Shown in pieces: positions 1 through 7,824 of a stretch of 29,860 nt of DNA. The position numbers and the translations under genes are program-made. Under the pieces are notes generated by a model. It saw nothing but the letters and a program-made list of their open reading frames with translations, was not told the DNA's origin and did no database searches. Origin of the DNA: a virus; IMG/VR virus record IMGVR_UViG_3300030294_000132, positions 1 through 29,860 of that record. One strand, written 5' to 3'. Each line of letters starts with the position of its first letter. Position 1 is the first letter of the stretch.

Positions 1-42
1 CGATTTTAATTTAGCTGAGAAGTTTCTTCTTGTACGCGACAT
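1..42 (-). mobile_element. 5' end of an IS3-family orfA (cut by the window edge)
   Basis: An ATG at 42-40 opens a frame that reads MSRTRRNFSAKLKS up to the window edge. This resembles the start of IS3-family OrfA proteins, which carry the helix-turn-helix that binds the element's ends. A GAGGG ribosome binding site lies 8 nt upstream. If correct, an insertion sequence abuts the end of the prophage lysis module. Only 14 codons are visible and the resemblance is from memory, so the call is tentative. The IS terminus would fall between this ATG and the stop of the next gene at 112; a TGAACA read on the minus strand (97-92) is one possible outer end, unproven. Confidence 0.5.
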
Positions 43-111
43 ATAATGAACCCTCTTTCTGATTTTCAGTATAGCAGATTCATTATAATCGTGTTCAGAA
101 AATGTCTTGAT

Positions 112-684
112 TTATGGTACCATTATAATGCCGCGCAAGTCTTTAGAATGAACTTCATACGTCATCCGATCATTTGTATAAGCAAGTGTTGCATAAGCTT
201 TACTATCTATAACAGTAGCGCCGGCACTAATTCTGTGCTTACGTTCTTGTGAAATAGCATAATAATTATTCTGAATTTCCTGATCAGTAGGAGCTCCTAC
301 ACTTTCACTTTTCACAGGCTTTGCGGTGGTAGTCTGTTTTAAAACATAATCCGCTTTATCTGTCTTTGCCAAAGTCAGTGCCTGTTTATCAGCTTCCTGC
401 TGCGTGGAAGTATAATATATTACCGTGGCTGGCTTTGCTGCTGCCTTTTGAATTAAATTGCTTACATCGGCCGCATCAGAATCAGAACTATATTTGCCGA
501 CCGTCTTCTGTGCGTCGATTACAGCCGCTTTATCCGTATTTTGTATAGTTTGTATTGGTACGATTTTTTTAGCTTCATATACGTGATACAAAGAGAAACC
601 TGCTGCTATTAATATAACAAAAATCACAAAGCAATAACTAACATGCACTTTGTTTTTTATGAACCATTCTTTTATTTTATTCAT
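112..684 (-). CDS. membrane-anchored protein at the end of the lysis cassette, spanin-like candidate
   Basis: This encodes about 190 residues. The ATG at 684 is chosen because GGGATGG lies six nt upstream; a longer frame to 699 has no such site. The protein starts with a short basic segment, then one strong membrane helix at about residues 15-34, then a roughly 150-residue hydrophilic, Ala/Lys/Thr-rich domain predicted outside the cytoplasm. There is no lipobox and I recognise no enzyme motif. It is the last gene of the operon, starting just after the endolysin stop. An N-terminally anchored periplasmic protein in that place is what an inner-membrane spanin looks like, and a phage of a diderm Firmicute would need one. 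That role is inferred from position and topology only. It could equally be an unrelated cargo protein. Confidence 0.6.
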   Translation of the reverse strand: MNKIKEWFIKNKVHVSYCFVIFVILIAAGFSLYHVYEAKKIVPIQTIQNTDKAAVIDAQKTVGKYSSDSDAADVSNLIQKAAAKPATVIYYTSTQQEADKQALTLAKTDKADYVLKQTTTAKPVKSESVGAPTDQEIQNNYYAISQERKHRISAGATVIDSKAYATLAYTNDRMTYEVHSKDLRGIIMVP

Positions 685-686
685 GA

Positions 687-1055
687 TTAACCATCCCATC
701 TAAAGGTATCACCAATACGACCGCTTCTTACATCAGCATGAAGAAAATTACTATACTTTCCAATTCCGTCAGCACCTGCTTGTTCTGCTAATTGAGCTAA
801 TACTTCTACCCCAATATCTGATGCGTCAATATCAGCAGCTGTACAAGGATTTGCATTATGTTGAGAATTGGGAACGCCGCCGACTTCGGCATTATGTGCA
901 GCACAGCGATAACCACAATTTAGGTTAAGAGGTTGACCTGCCGCGTCTCTCATATCATCCAACATGCTAACTAAATTTTGATCAATACCTTCTGATGGTA
1001 ATTGACCACAACATTTGCACCGGAATTCATCTTCACTAAACCATTTACTTTCCAT
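687..1055 (-). CDS. endolysin, peptidase M15 family (D-Ala-D-Ala carboxypeptidase-like)
   Basis: A 122-residue single-domain zinc peptidase of the M15_3 type, which cuts peptide cross-links of peptidoglycan at lysis. Visible motifs are a GYRCAAHN segment (48-55), the zinc-binding block SQHNANPCTAADID (H66, D75) and a C-terminal FLHADVR (H106), in the family order. The spacing between His66 and Asp75 is two residues longer than the common SxHxxGxAxD form. There is no cell-wall-binding domain and no signal peptide, so export depends on the holin. The ATG at 1055 is preceded by GAGGGAG at nine nt; an in-frame start at 1073 would put the RBS inside the gene. It lies between the holin-like gene and the spanin-like gene. 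Confidence 0.88.
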   Translation of the reverse strand: MESKWFSEDEFRCKCCGQLPSEGIDQNLVSMLDDMRDAAGQPLNLNCGYRCAAHNAEVGGVPNSQHNANPCTAADIDASDIGVEVLAQLAEQAGADGIGKYSNFLHADVRSGRIGDTFRWDG

Positions 1056-1072
1056 AATTAAAAACTCCCTCA

Positions 1073-1306
1073 TTATTTTTTATTTGGATCTTCGCCTCGC
1101 GCTGAATTAAAAACAGAATCTATACCATGTTGTGCTGTCTGTTTTCCAATAATCAGCATATAAAAATTTGTTAAATTGCTGAGATCAAAATGCATCTGGT
1201 ATATTCCATTACATAACCAAGCAATCAAATAAACTGCAACAAAAAAAGCCGTGCAGCTTACGATTTCCGTAAGTGCCGGCTTTATCTTTAACCATATTTT
1301 ATTCAT
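1073..1306 (-). CDS. holin-like small membrane protein
   Basis: A 77-residue protein with a short basic N-terminus, a strong hydrophobic segment at about residues 16-38 and a second moderately hydrophobic stretch near 45-57, then a polar tail ending in ARGEDPNKK. Size, topology and position directly before the endolysin fit a phage holin, which forms inner-membrane lesions that release the endolysin. I cannot assign a holin family from sequence alone. The ATG at 1306 has TTGGAG nine nt upstream; the alternative start at 1321 lacks one. The stop nearly abuts the RBS of the endolysin gene, so the two are probably co-translated. Confidence 0.65.
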   Translation of the reverse strand: MNKIWLKIKPALTEIVSCTAFFVAVYLIAWLCNGIYQMHFDLSNLTNFYMLIIGKQTAQHGIDSVFNSARGEDPNKK

Positions 1307-1331
1307 ATCAAAAAACTCCAACCATAATATG

Positions 1332-2108
1332 TTAGATTGATTTAAATTTCAATCTATATGCACTTTTTTCTTTTTCAGCTTGATATACTGGCACGCATAG
1401 TTTACTGTTTTTTAACGTTTCTTTTAAATCCAGAATATCGTCTTCCCTCATATTACATCCACAAAAAATTCCTTTTAAAGACTCTGGCAAAAAGAACATT
1501 CTTTTTCCAGCATAATTGGATAACACAATTCTATATTCGTTTTCATAATGCCAATCCATAGCTTTTGTAAGGTATTTTTTTCTTATAATAGTTACTATAT
1601 CACTACGAAGATAATTTATTTTAGGATATTCATTATCATATTCAACTTTTACTGCTAACGAAAACGGATTTTGCTTTGTATTAAATGCTAAACAAATTCC
1701 TGTATGATTGTCAGCATAATGTGACCATAGTAAGATGTTTTTATTACATTTACTTAAACAATAAATCCCTGTCAATTTTCTTGTCACTTGCATATGCCTT
1801 TCGGCGACTTTTATTCTATCTCTCAAAGGAGTTTTTCTGATATTTTTTTTATCTTGTTTTGAAGCTTCTTTATGATTATAGTTGCGATATGCAAAAGCAT
1901 ATCTCTTTACTAATAATTTTCCAGAACCAGTCATTTTTAAAATAAGTGCTGTGTCAAATGGATCATTAAAGTTATTCGCCGATTGTAAAAAAATTTGTTT
2001 ATTTAATAAAAGTTCTTTTGCATAATTTTTTCCTGTTTCTTTGTCTAAGCGCCAAGGCATATACCGATATAGCATATCTGGTATTTCATCACCCAGAAAA
2101 TTTTTCAT
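1332..2108 (-). CDS. DUF2971 family protein, moron in the lysis region
   Basis: A 258-residue soluble protein with the hallmarks of DUF2971: an N-terminal LYRYMPW, then SANNFNDPFDTAL near 42-54, and the central LLWSHYADNHTGICLAF block at about 126-142. The biochemical function of the family is not established; members occur widely in phages and mobile islands. It interrupts the usual XhlA-holin-endolysin order. It has its own TATAAT (2148-2143) inside an imperfect inverted repeat and a good RBS (AGAGGTG), so it looks like an independently controlled moron, possibly expressed in the lysogen. A role in defence or exclusion is only a guess from context. Confidence 0.8.
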   Translation of the reverse strand: MKNFLGDEIPDMLYRYMPWRLDKETGKNYAKELLLNKQIFLQSANNFNDPFDTALILKMTGSGKLLVKRYAFAYRNYNHKEASKQDKKNIRKTPLRDRIKVAERHMQVTRKLTGIYCLSKCNKNILLWSHYADNHTGICLAFNTKQNPFSLAVKVEYDNEYPKINYLRSDIVTIIRKKYLTKAMDWHYENEYRIVLSNYAGKRMFFLPESLKGIFCGCNMREDDILDLKETLKNSKLCVPVYQAEKEKSAYRLKFKSI

Positions 2109-2125
2109 ACTACAACACCTCTACA

Positions 2126-2156
2126 TTTAGTAATATAAAGACATTATACTACTAAA
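2126..2156 (-). promoter_or_regulatory. promoter with overlapping 13-bp inverted repeat upstream of the DUF2971 gene
   Basis: Arms 2126-2138 and 2144-2156 pair at 12 of 13 positions around a 5-nt spacer. On the minus strand a perfect TATAAT lies at 2148-2143, within the repeat. The -35 region is poor (TGATAA at 17 bp). An inverted repeat over a -10 box is the layout of an operator, so repression by a dimeric protein is plausible. The AT-rich repeat could alternatively be a weak hairpin after xhlA. Confidence 0.45.
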
Positions 2157-2180
2157 TATAAGGATTTATCATTAAGCAAT

Positions 2181-2435
2181 TTAATTTTTAAATAGTGCGA
2201 CCAAACTCATTCCAATTGCAATAAGCCAAGCAAGAACACTTTTTATACCAAGCCCCTGATCTTTAAGTTCTTTTAAATTTTCGACTTCTAAATTTATGCG
2301 TTCCTGCTGATGTTGCTTTTCTTCGATGGAAGCAAGTTTGACATTTATCTCACTTAACTGGGCTGCCTGTGTATCTTGCTTCGCATCAATTTTATCAAGC
2401 TTGCTTAGAATAATTTTTATTACGTCATCTGACAC
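2181..2435 (-). CDS. xhlA: XhlA-like hemolysin/lysis accessory protein
   Basis: An 84-residue protein with an N-terminal amphipathic helical region of heptad-like repeats (about residues 5-58, LDKIDAKQDTQ...EVENLKELKD) and one C-terminal membrane helix (about 63-82) ending in LFKN. This is the architecture of the XhlA family, a PBSX lysis protein acting with the holin at the membrane. The start is GTG at 2435, supported by AAGGCGGTG just upstream. It follows the tail-fibre chaperone gene after 12 nt, so it belongs to the late operon, with the DUF2971 moron inserted behind it. Confidence 0.75.
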   Translation of the reverse strand: MSDDVIKIILSKLDKIDAKQDTQAAQLSEINVKLASIEEKQHQQERINLEVENLKELKDQGLGIKSVLAWLIAIGMSLVALFKN

Positions 2436-2447
2436 ATTGTCACCGCC

Positions 2448-2843
2448 TTAAACTGGAATAGTTGGCCAAACTGGGTTATATAAATCAGTACAGCCTTTGT
2501 CGGGTATATCGCGAAGTGCTTGCCTGTATGTTTGCCATTCATCATACTTCGCATCACCTAATCTTGTTTTAGCGGATAAAGTATCCGTCCAATCCGAAGC
2601 AATTAATAACATATCACGTTTTGCACGGATAACCGATAAATTTTGTTGCTTAATTTCTTCATCTGTTTGTGTCATTACATTAACTTTAATTTTGCCATCC
2701 ACAACACTTAAATCGGACGGATTCAACCAAGACTCATTTTCAAGAATAACTGCGTCTTTATCATCTTCTGTAATGAGTGTTTCAAGCCGCTCCTTATCAT
2801 CACATAATGATTCACATTTCCCATTTCTAAATAAATAAAACAT
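2448..2843 (-). CDS. tail fibre assembly chaperone
   Basis: A 131-residue protein. Its C-terminal half (RAKRDMLLIASDWTDT, then WQTYRQALRDIPDKG and a final NPVWPTIPV) is the signature of phage tail-fibre assembly chaperones, which help fold or trimerise the fibre and are always encoded next to it. The N-terminal half is a small domain that is probably fibre-specific. The ATG at 2843 is preferred because GAAGGGATG sits at proper distance; the ATG at 2852 would overlap that site. It starts 17 nt after the fibre stop. Confidence 0.8.
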   Translation of the reverse strand: MFYLFRNGKCESLCDDKERLETLITEDDKDAVILENESWLNPSDLSVVDGKIKVNVMTQTDEEIKQQNLSVIRAKRDMLLIASDWTDTLSAKTRLGDAKYDEWQTYRQALRDIPDKGCTDLYNPVWPTIPV

Positions 2844-2859
2844 ATATATCATCCCTTCA

Positions 2860-4398
2860 TTAATACGTCAATCCGTAAATTTCTTTAATCATTGAATTTT
2901 GATCTTGTGTTCTCCAAAGTGTAGGCGTCGAATATGGATGATCCGCTGTTCCAAGTTTAACACTTGACCAAACAACCCAGTATGGATTGTCACCTGCCTT
3001 GTGAAGAGAAAATCTATAAGTATTTCCAAAGGCATAATCTAATTCCCATTTTTCCCAAAGTGTTTGTCCAAAAAAATCCATATTATCATTTGCCCAACAT
3101 ATTAGGATTTTATCAAAATTTTGATACGATTGTACAAGATGCAAATCCCCATTTCCTTGTCCTTGAAGTCCTGCGCCTGTATTTGTATTGACTTCTGACC
3201 CTTGGCTTTTATCTAGTAGCGGTGTCAAAACAGGTGTATTTCTGCCGGATGTTCTATTTTTTAAAGCATCAGCCGTATATCCACCAACCGAATTCACATT
3301 GAAATTTGATGGATTCCATACATACATATTACCGGCATCACTTCCACCCCATAACCAAGTCGGCTGACCGCCTTGACCAGCCCAATGAAAGCGCATATAC
3401 GTATTATCATTTGCCACATATTCCGTATTTTTCGCATTATCTGCTGTACCATGCAGATTACCATTGAAACCGCCATCAGCTTGAAATACACCACTAGTAT
3501 AAACATTTTTCCCACTAGCAGCTCGAATCCAAGTAGCATCATTCATCTGCCAACCGCCACCCCATTTTTCGCTATACCAACCACCATCACCCGTAGTTCT
3601 AAACCAGTCGCTAGTTCGAAAAGTGCTTGCTGTTACACACCCCTTTGAAACAATATCGCCATTCCTATGATTTATTCCCACTGTATAGCCATTCTTAGTA
3701 CAGCCATCATAAAATCCTGTACCCTGCCAACTCGATATTTTAAGGTTAGCCTTTTGATCAGCTACAGGATAACCTGTATCTCCATTACCATAACCAATCC
3801 CTGTACTACTAGATCCTAATATATCAAATTCTGATGCTGCTACTGTGCCGGCGAATGTAGGTGAAGCTATAGGTGCTTTTGCATTTAATTGTGTTTGAAC
3901 GTTGGATGTTACGCCGTCCACATAATTTAATTCAGTCGCTGTTGCTGTTAAATCAAAATTAACAAGGGCGCCGGCTGGTGTAATAGCTCCTGTGCCACCT
4001 TTTGCAATTGGTACGGTCGCTAGTGTAGCATTTATGTTTACATCACCAGACCCGTCAAAACTAACGCTGCCCGTCGCATCTCCGGTTAAAGCAATATTCC
4101 TTGGAGTGGCTAATTTTGTTGCAGTTGCCGCATTCCCTGCTATACCTGTAGCATGGGCTTTCGGGTCGGTATTATGTGCAAGATTTGTTGTACCTATTTT
4201 TTCATTGAGTCTTTCATCGTTTGAAAGAACCTGTTTCAAAATATCATTTTGCAAATCATATCGAACGGGATCGTTTGCGATAAATTGTGGAAATCCGTCT
4301 GTCTGGTAGCCTGCTGTATTATCGATCGGATCGGTAGGACGTAAAGCATTACCGACACTCGCCGGAAATTCAGGCGTCCATTTATTGTTATAAGCCAT
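2860..4398 (-). CDS. tail fibre / receptor-binding protein
   Basis: A 512-residue structural protein at the fibre position, after the DUF2313 baseplate gene. The N-terminal 60 residues (WTPEFPASVGNALRPTDP) probably attach to the baseplate. Residues about 80-180 contain fibre-type repeats (ATKLATPRNIALTGDATGSV, IAKGGTGA, ELNYVDGVTSNVQTQLNAK) typical of beta-rich trimeric shafts. The C-terminal part is aromatic- and Gly-rich (WGGGWQMNDATWIRAASG, WAGQGGQPTWLWGGSD), the usual composition of a receptor-binding tip. The last 130 residues resemble a globular tip domain. Its start overlaps the last base of the upstream stop, so translation is coupled. The receptor is unknown. Confidence 0.82.
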   Translation of the reverse strand: MAYNNKWTPEFPASVGNALRPTDPIDNTAGYQTDGFPQFIANDPVRYDLQNDILKQVLSNDERLNEKIGTTNLAHNTDPKAHATGIAGNAATATKLATPRNIALTGDATGSVSFDGSGDVNINATLATVPIAKGGTGAITPAGALVNFDLTATATELNYVDGVTSNVQTQLNAKAPIASPTFAGTVAASEFDILGSSSTGIGYGNGDTGYPVADQKANLKISSWQGTGFYDGCTKNGYTVGINHRNGDIVSKGCVTASTFRTSDWFRTTGDGGWYSEKWGGGWQMNDATWIRAASGKNVYTSGVFQADGGFNGNLHGTADNAKNTEYVANDNTYMRFHWAGQGGQPTWLWGGSDAGNMYVWNPSNFNVNSVGGYTADALKNRTSGRNTPVLTPLLDKSQGSEVNTNTGAGLQGQGNGDLHLVQSYQNFDKILICWANDNMDFFGQTLWEKWELDYAFGNTYRFSLHKAGDNPYWVVWSSVKLGTADHPYSTPTLWRTQDQNSMIKEIYGLTY

Positions 4399-4946
4399 TA
4401 TTCGTTGCCTCCAATTATATAAGTGCCGTATGTGCTGGAACCATCAAAGTTAATATTGCCGTTCCAGCTATAGCCTAGATAAATCGTGAAACCTAAATGT
4501 GCAGGTTTATATGTGTTTATATCTTCTTTCATTTTTTGGACTGCTACTGCATCCTGTGTAACCGTATAAACATTAAAATAGTAGTGGTCGTTATACTCTT
4601 GAATGTATCCGCTGCCGTAGGTATTTATAATTTTGGTTAAGAAAGCAACTGTACTCATGCCTAAACCACTTAATCGTACTAATATCTGCTTACGACGATA
4701 CTCAATAATCTCGTCTGCGGCTGGTGTTAAATTTAAAACGGACTCATACATACTTAAGCCCCACGTAGCCGTATTAATAAAGAATTGATTAAATATGTCC
4801 TGTAAACCGACACGTATATTTTCATGTTCCAAGCTGCAAGCATCCGCAACGGCTTTAAAGTTTGGATCGGATTGCAAAAACTCTGGAAGGTACTTTGTTA
4901 CATCAACCGTATTTTGCCGCATCCAATCTTTATTAACTGTAGACAT
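4398..4946 (-). CDS. xkdU: baseplate protein, DUF2313 / YmfQ family (XkdU-like)
   Basis: A 182-residue protein between baseplate J and the tail fibre, the fixed place of DUF2313 proteins. The N-terminus (TKYLPEFLQSDPNFKAVADACSLE) and the middle part (LTPAADEIIEYRRKQILVRLSGLGMST) carry the family's typical sequence. These proteins connect the baseplate wedge to the fibre. The ATG overlaps the 3' end of the baseplate J gene by 14 nt, indicating translational coupling. Confidence 0.82.
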   Translation of the reverse strand: MSTVNKDWMRQNTVDVTKYLPEFLQSDPNFKAVADACSLEHENIRVGLQDIFNQFFINTATWGLSMYESVLNLTPAADEIIEYRRKQILVRLSGLGMSTVAFLTKIINTYGSGYIQEYNDHYYFNVYTVTQDAVAVQKMKEDINTYKPAHLGFTIYLGYSWNGNINFDGSSTYGTYIIGGNE

Positions 4947-5985
4947 TTAATTTCACCGTCCCACAAATTGGTATCTGATCTTCCGTTAACGTGACATTGC
5001 TTGTGCCACCACATACGATAAGATTTTTATAATCCTTAATAATCCCCGTATCTAATAGGATTTTACCGATCTGAGCATAACTAATATCCGTTGATGTAAA
5101 ACCATATGCATTAAAATAGACATTGATGGCCGTTTTGACTGTATCTGCATCGGCTACGCCTTTAATATCCGCATAAATATCAACAGGGTATGGCGCCGGA
5201 CTGGTCACGGTTACAGTTGCACCAATCGGACGAACTGTTTCAATATAATCTGCTACGTTTTGAATCAAAGTTGCATTGGCTGTAGCATTATTACTATCTA
5301 CGATTATGACTTTTATTGTTCCATTGCCATTCCAAAGTGGCAAAACTTTTGCCTGCCCGATACCTGCAACCGACAACGCCCATTGTTGATAATGGTATTT
5401 ATTGCCGCTAGTTGCTGGTGTTCTTACTTTCAATAGATACCTCGCTAATAGCTCGGTATCCGTTTCTTGATCAAAACCATTCTGACAAGCAACCGAATTT
5501 ATGCAAGATGTAACGCCCGGAATACTCATTGGTATCTTTGTAATAAGTTCGGCCGCCACATTACCTACGGTTCCGCTGGCACTACATTGAATATTAATTG
5601 AAGCTGTTCCGTCGGTGCCGATTGTTGCAAAAGCAGTCGTATAAAAATCAACACCTTGGCTGGTTGCAAAAAGACTCCCCTGAATAATTGTTGACCCTGC
5701 TGTACCCATAATATTTATAATTCCGGTTGCGGCTGTTGCTTCTTTTCGGACAACTCCATATTCACTAGCCCTCGATGTTAAGTATTCACCCCATGAAGTC
5801 GTCGCAAAATTTGCCTGTATCATTTGCTGCATTTCAGCATAAGCTTGTTCAAATTCCACTGCATTGGCGGTTAATATATCACTATTAAAAGAACCTTCAA
5901 TGGTAGACTGACCATTAGAGACAGTTGCTAAATCTGCTTTTAAAGCGGTTAAAATATCACTTTCTGATTTCATTTCAAAACTCAT
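4933..5985 (-). CDS. xkdT: baseplate J-like protein (XkdT-like)
   Basis: A 350-residue baseplate wedge protein of the gpJ family. The N-terminal region (about 25-90) includes WGEYLTSRASEYGVVRKEATAATG, a typical motif in this family. The centre has the conserved GTVGNVAAELITKIP and the QNGFDQETDTELLARYLLKV segment, and the C-terminal half has alternating beta-strand repeats ending in LTEDQIPICGTVKL. It bridges the baseplate hub and outer rim that triggers sheath contraction. AAGGAAGG precedes the ATG. The 53-nt leader contains the 3' arm of the strong hairpin at 6003-6042. Confidence 0.9.
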   Translation of the reverse strand: MSFEMKSESDILTALKADLATVSNGQSTIEGSFNSDILTANAVEFEQAYAEMQQMIQANFATTSWGEYLTSRASEYGVVRKEATAATGIINIMGTAGSTIIQGSLFATSQGVDFYTTAFATIGTDGTASINIQCSASGTVGNVAAELITKIPMSIPGVTSCINSVACQNGFDQETDTELLARYLLKVRTPATSGNKYHYQQWALSVAGIGQAKVLPLWNGNGTIKVIIVDSNNATANATLIQNVADYIETVRPIGATVTVTSPAPYPVDIYADIKGVADADTVKTAINVYFNAYGFTSTDISYAQIGKILLDTGIIKDYKNLIVCGGTSNVTLTEDQIPICGTVKLNVYS

Positions 5986-6002
5986 TTGCTTACCTTCCTT
6001 TA

Positions 6003-6042
6003 TTAATATAGCTCCCGCTCTTTTGAGCGGGAGCTATATTAA
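6003..6042 (-). other. intercistronic hairpin, 18-bp perfect stem
   Basis: Arms 6003-6020 and 6025-6042 are perfectly complementary around a 4-nt loop (TTTT on the plus strand). The stop codon of the DUF2634 gene lies within the stem. On the transcribed strand no U-run follows; instead the RBS of baseplate J comes next. It is therefore more likely an mRNA stability or processing element than a standard terminator. Confidence 0.75.
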
Positions 6043-6452
6043 CTTGATACTGTTAAACTGCCATAAATCGTTGTTAGTTCAATTGTAAAATCTAAAACGT
6101 CACTCTCATTGGTAAAAGTGACGTTATCAATACTTTGAATATAGGGGTTTATTAACAAAGATTCATTGATATAACGCTGAACCTCTATGGAAGAATCACC
6201 GTTGTTTGTGGACTTTCCTATAAATTGTTCAAGTTCAATTCCATAGGCATTATCATAAACGCGATATCGCCAACGTTCCGTTTTTAAAACTTTATAAATC
6301 CAAACTTTTAAGGCTTCGTTTTCGGTCACAATTTCATGTTTTCCGCCGATATAGATAAAACAATCCTGTTCAAAATCCCAATTGTATTCCGTGAAAATCG
6401 GTAAAGTTGAAGCTGTTGTACTGTCTGTTGGTCCTGCTACAAAAGGATTCAT
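6039..6452 (-). CDS. xkdS: DUF2634 family baseplate protein (XkdS-like)
   Basis: A 137-residue protein at the XkdS position, between DUF2577 and baseplate J. Its core (YNWDFEQDCFIYIGGKHEIVTENEALKVWIYKVLKTERWRYRVYDNAYGIELEQFIGK) is the DUF2634 pattern, related to gp25-like wedge proteins with a lysozyme-fold relative in other phages. It should be a structural wedge part of the baseplate, not an enzyme. The stop codon lies inside the 6003-6042 hairpin. Confidence 0.85.
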   Translation of the reverse strand: MNPFVAGPTDSTTASTLPIFTEYNWDFEQDCFIYIGGKHEIVTENEALKVWIYKVLKTERWRYRVYDNAYGIELEQFIGKSTNNGDSSIEVQRYINESLLINPYIQSIDNVTFTNESDVLDFTIELTTIYGSLTVSS

Positions 6453-6453
6453 A

Positions 6454-6867
6454 TTATTGACACCTCTGAATCTTGTCTAAAATAATATATTGCTGGCTGC
6501 TGTTGTCTTCGGAAACCATTGGCATGATAGAAACATAGTCACCAGCCAACAATGTATCCGTATAAATAATCGAGTCTGTATAATCATTATCTATCGCATG
6601 GTTATGACTGGCATACTGTGCTTCACCACTGCCACCAGCCGCATCCTGTGTAGCACTAACGATATGTCCTTTTGCTGTACGAGTGTAGCCAATTAATAAA
6701 TAACTGGAGATCCATATATCTTTAGAATCTAAAATAATACCGTTATATGAAACTTGAATTTCTGGTGGCGAAGCAATTATTTTACCGATTTGAATACTAG
6801 GGGAATTGCTGTTAATGCTTGTATCTTTCATCAAGCCCAAAATTGTAGAATAAGGATTTTCTTTCAA
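6454..6867 (-). CDS. xkdR: DUF2577 family protein (XkdR-like)
   Basis: A 137-residue protein matching DUF2577: an N-terminal SIQIGKIIASPPEIQVSYNGIILD segment and a C-terminal TDTLLAGDYVSIMPMVSEDNSSQQYIILDKI strand-rich part that looks like a small beta barrel. Members sit in the baseplate hub of PBSX-type tails. The start is TTG at 6867 directly after the TAA of the upstream gene, with GGTGGTGAG just before it, so translation is probably reinitiated. Confidence 0.82.
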   Translation of the reverse strand: MKENPYSTILGLMKDTSINSNSPSIQIGKIIASPPEIQVSYNGIILDSKDIWISSYLLIGYTRTAKGHIVSATQDAAGGSGEAQYASHNHAIDNDYTDSIIYTDTLLAGDYVSIMPMVSEDNSSQQYIILDKIQRCQ

Positions 6868-7824
6868 TTAACTCACCACCGCCAAAAATTCTAAGGTTAA
6901 TTCCATTGTATGAACATTATTTGAGATAGAATGTCTATCACTAAGGATTGTAAATTTTCCTTTTAGCTGTTCTTCCTGCACTGTAATCGCATAACCCGTA
7001 ATACATTGGATGTTGCCAATACCAGATAAAGATGATTTAAAAGCAACAGTTTTAAGCAGTCCCTTCGCGGCTGTCTGTGTATCTTGTTTTGGATCTACTT
7101 TATAAACGTCTTGTAATTTTCCATAAGCCGCTAAATCAGAATCATTGTTTATGGTATTTACGACCGCACCATTGCTATCCACAATCATAATCGTGTTGAT
7201 CATATCCTCGATCGATTCAGAATGATTCGTACTTTCTACATTGACCAAATCACTAGCAATATAGTTTTCAATGGTTTCGCTGCGCTCAACAACATATAAT
7301 TTATCCTGATTCATATACATGTGGTATTGCTTGGCATTCGTCCAGTAAGCCATAGTAAAAGCTTTTTTTATGATCTCCGTACAACTCATATTATCTGCAA
7401 TAAAATCCACATAAACGCCAATAGGACAAATCGTTCCTATTTCTATATTCATTTCGTTTGCTACCTGTGTTATGACGGATTCAACTGTAATATTAGAAAA
7501 CTTTCTGGTGGTTTTGCTTTTCGCTAAATAAATCAACTTATCATAGGCTGTAAACTCAAACGTAAAATTGTTTGTGTTCCTTTGGCGCATAAAAATAACG
7601 CCCCGAAATATTTCAATGGGCGCCGCATTTATAACAGTGTCATCTTGAAAATACAAGTAAACTGTATTACCAATAACAATATTAAGATTTAAGAAAGATT
7701 TATCTTTCATATTGTATGCAATTGAAAAGTCCAGTCTTCGTCCGGCCTGATCCGTGTCGCCCTGCCATTGATATGAAATCACATAGTCCGAAATATCTTT
7801 ACCATTTACTTTACAGATGAACAT
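6868..7824 (-). CDS. xkdQ: XkdQ-like tail/baseplate hub protein
   Basis: A protein of about 318 residues of the XkdQ/YqbQ family (often annotated hydrolase; related to the gp27-like hub). It starts FICKVNGKDISDYVISYQWQGDTDQAGRRLDFSI, typical for the family, and continues with beta-strand-rich tube-like domains plus a C-terminal GKFTILSDRHSISNNVHTMELTLEF strand. It probably forms the hub ring through which the tape measure passes. The ATG at 7824 is preferred; a GTG at 7833 is in frame. It overlaps the end of the LysM gene by 14 nt. Confidence 0.83.
   Translation of the reverse strand: MFICKVNGKDISDYVISYQWQGDTDQAGRRLDFSIAYNMKDKSFLNLNIVIGNTVYLYFQDDTVINAAPIEIFRGVIFMRQRNTNNFTFEFTAYDKLIYLAKSKTTRKFSNITVESVITQVANEMNIEIGTICPIGVYVDFIADNMSCTEIIKKAFTMAYWTNAKQYHMYMNQDKLYVVERSETIENYIASDLVNVESTNHSESIEDMINTIMIVDSNGAVVNTINNDSDLAAYGKLQDVYKVDPKQDTQTAAKGLLKTVAFKSSLSGIGNIQCITGYAITVQEEQLKGKFTILSDRHSISNNVHTMELTLEFLAVVS

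Noticed and set aside
3294-3648. Overlapping ORFs of 82 and 91 codons within the tail fibre gene
   Set aside because: Alternative-frame shadows of the fibre gene without RBS or recognisable domains.
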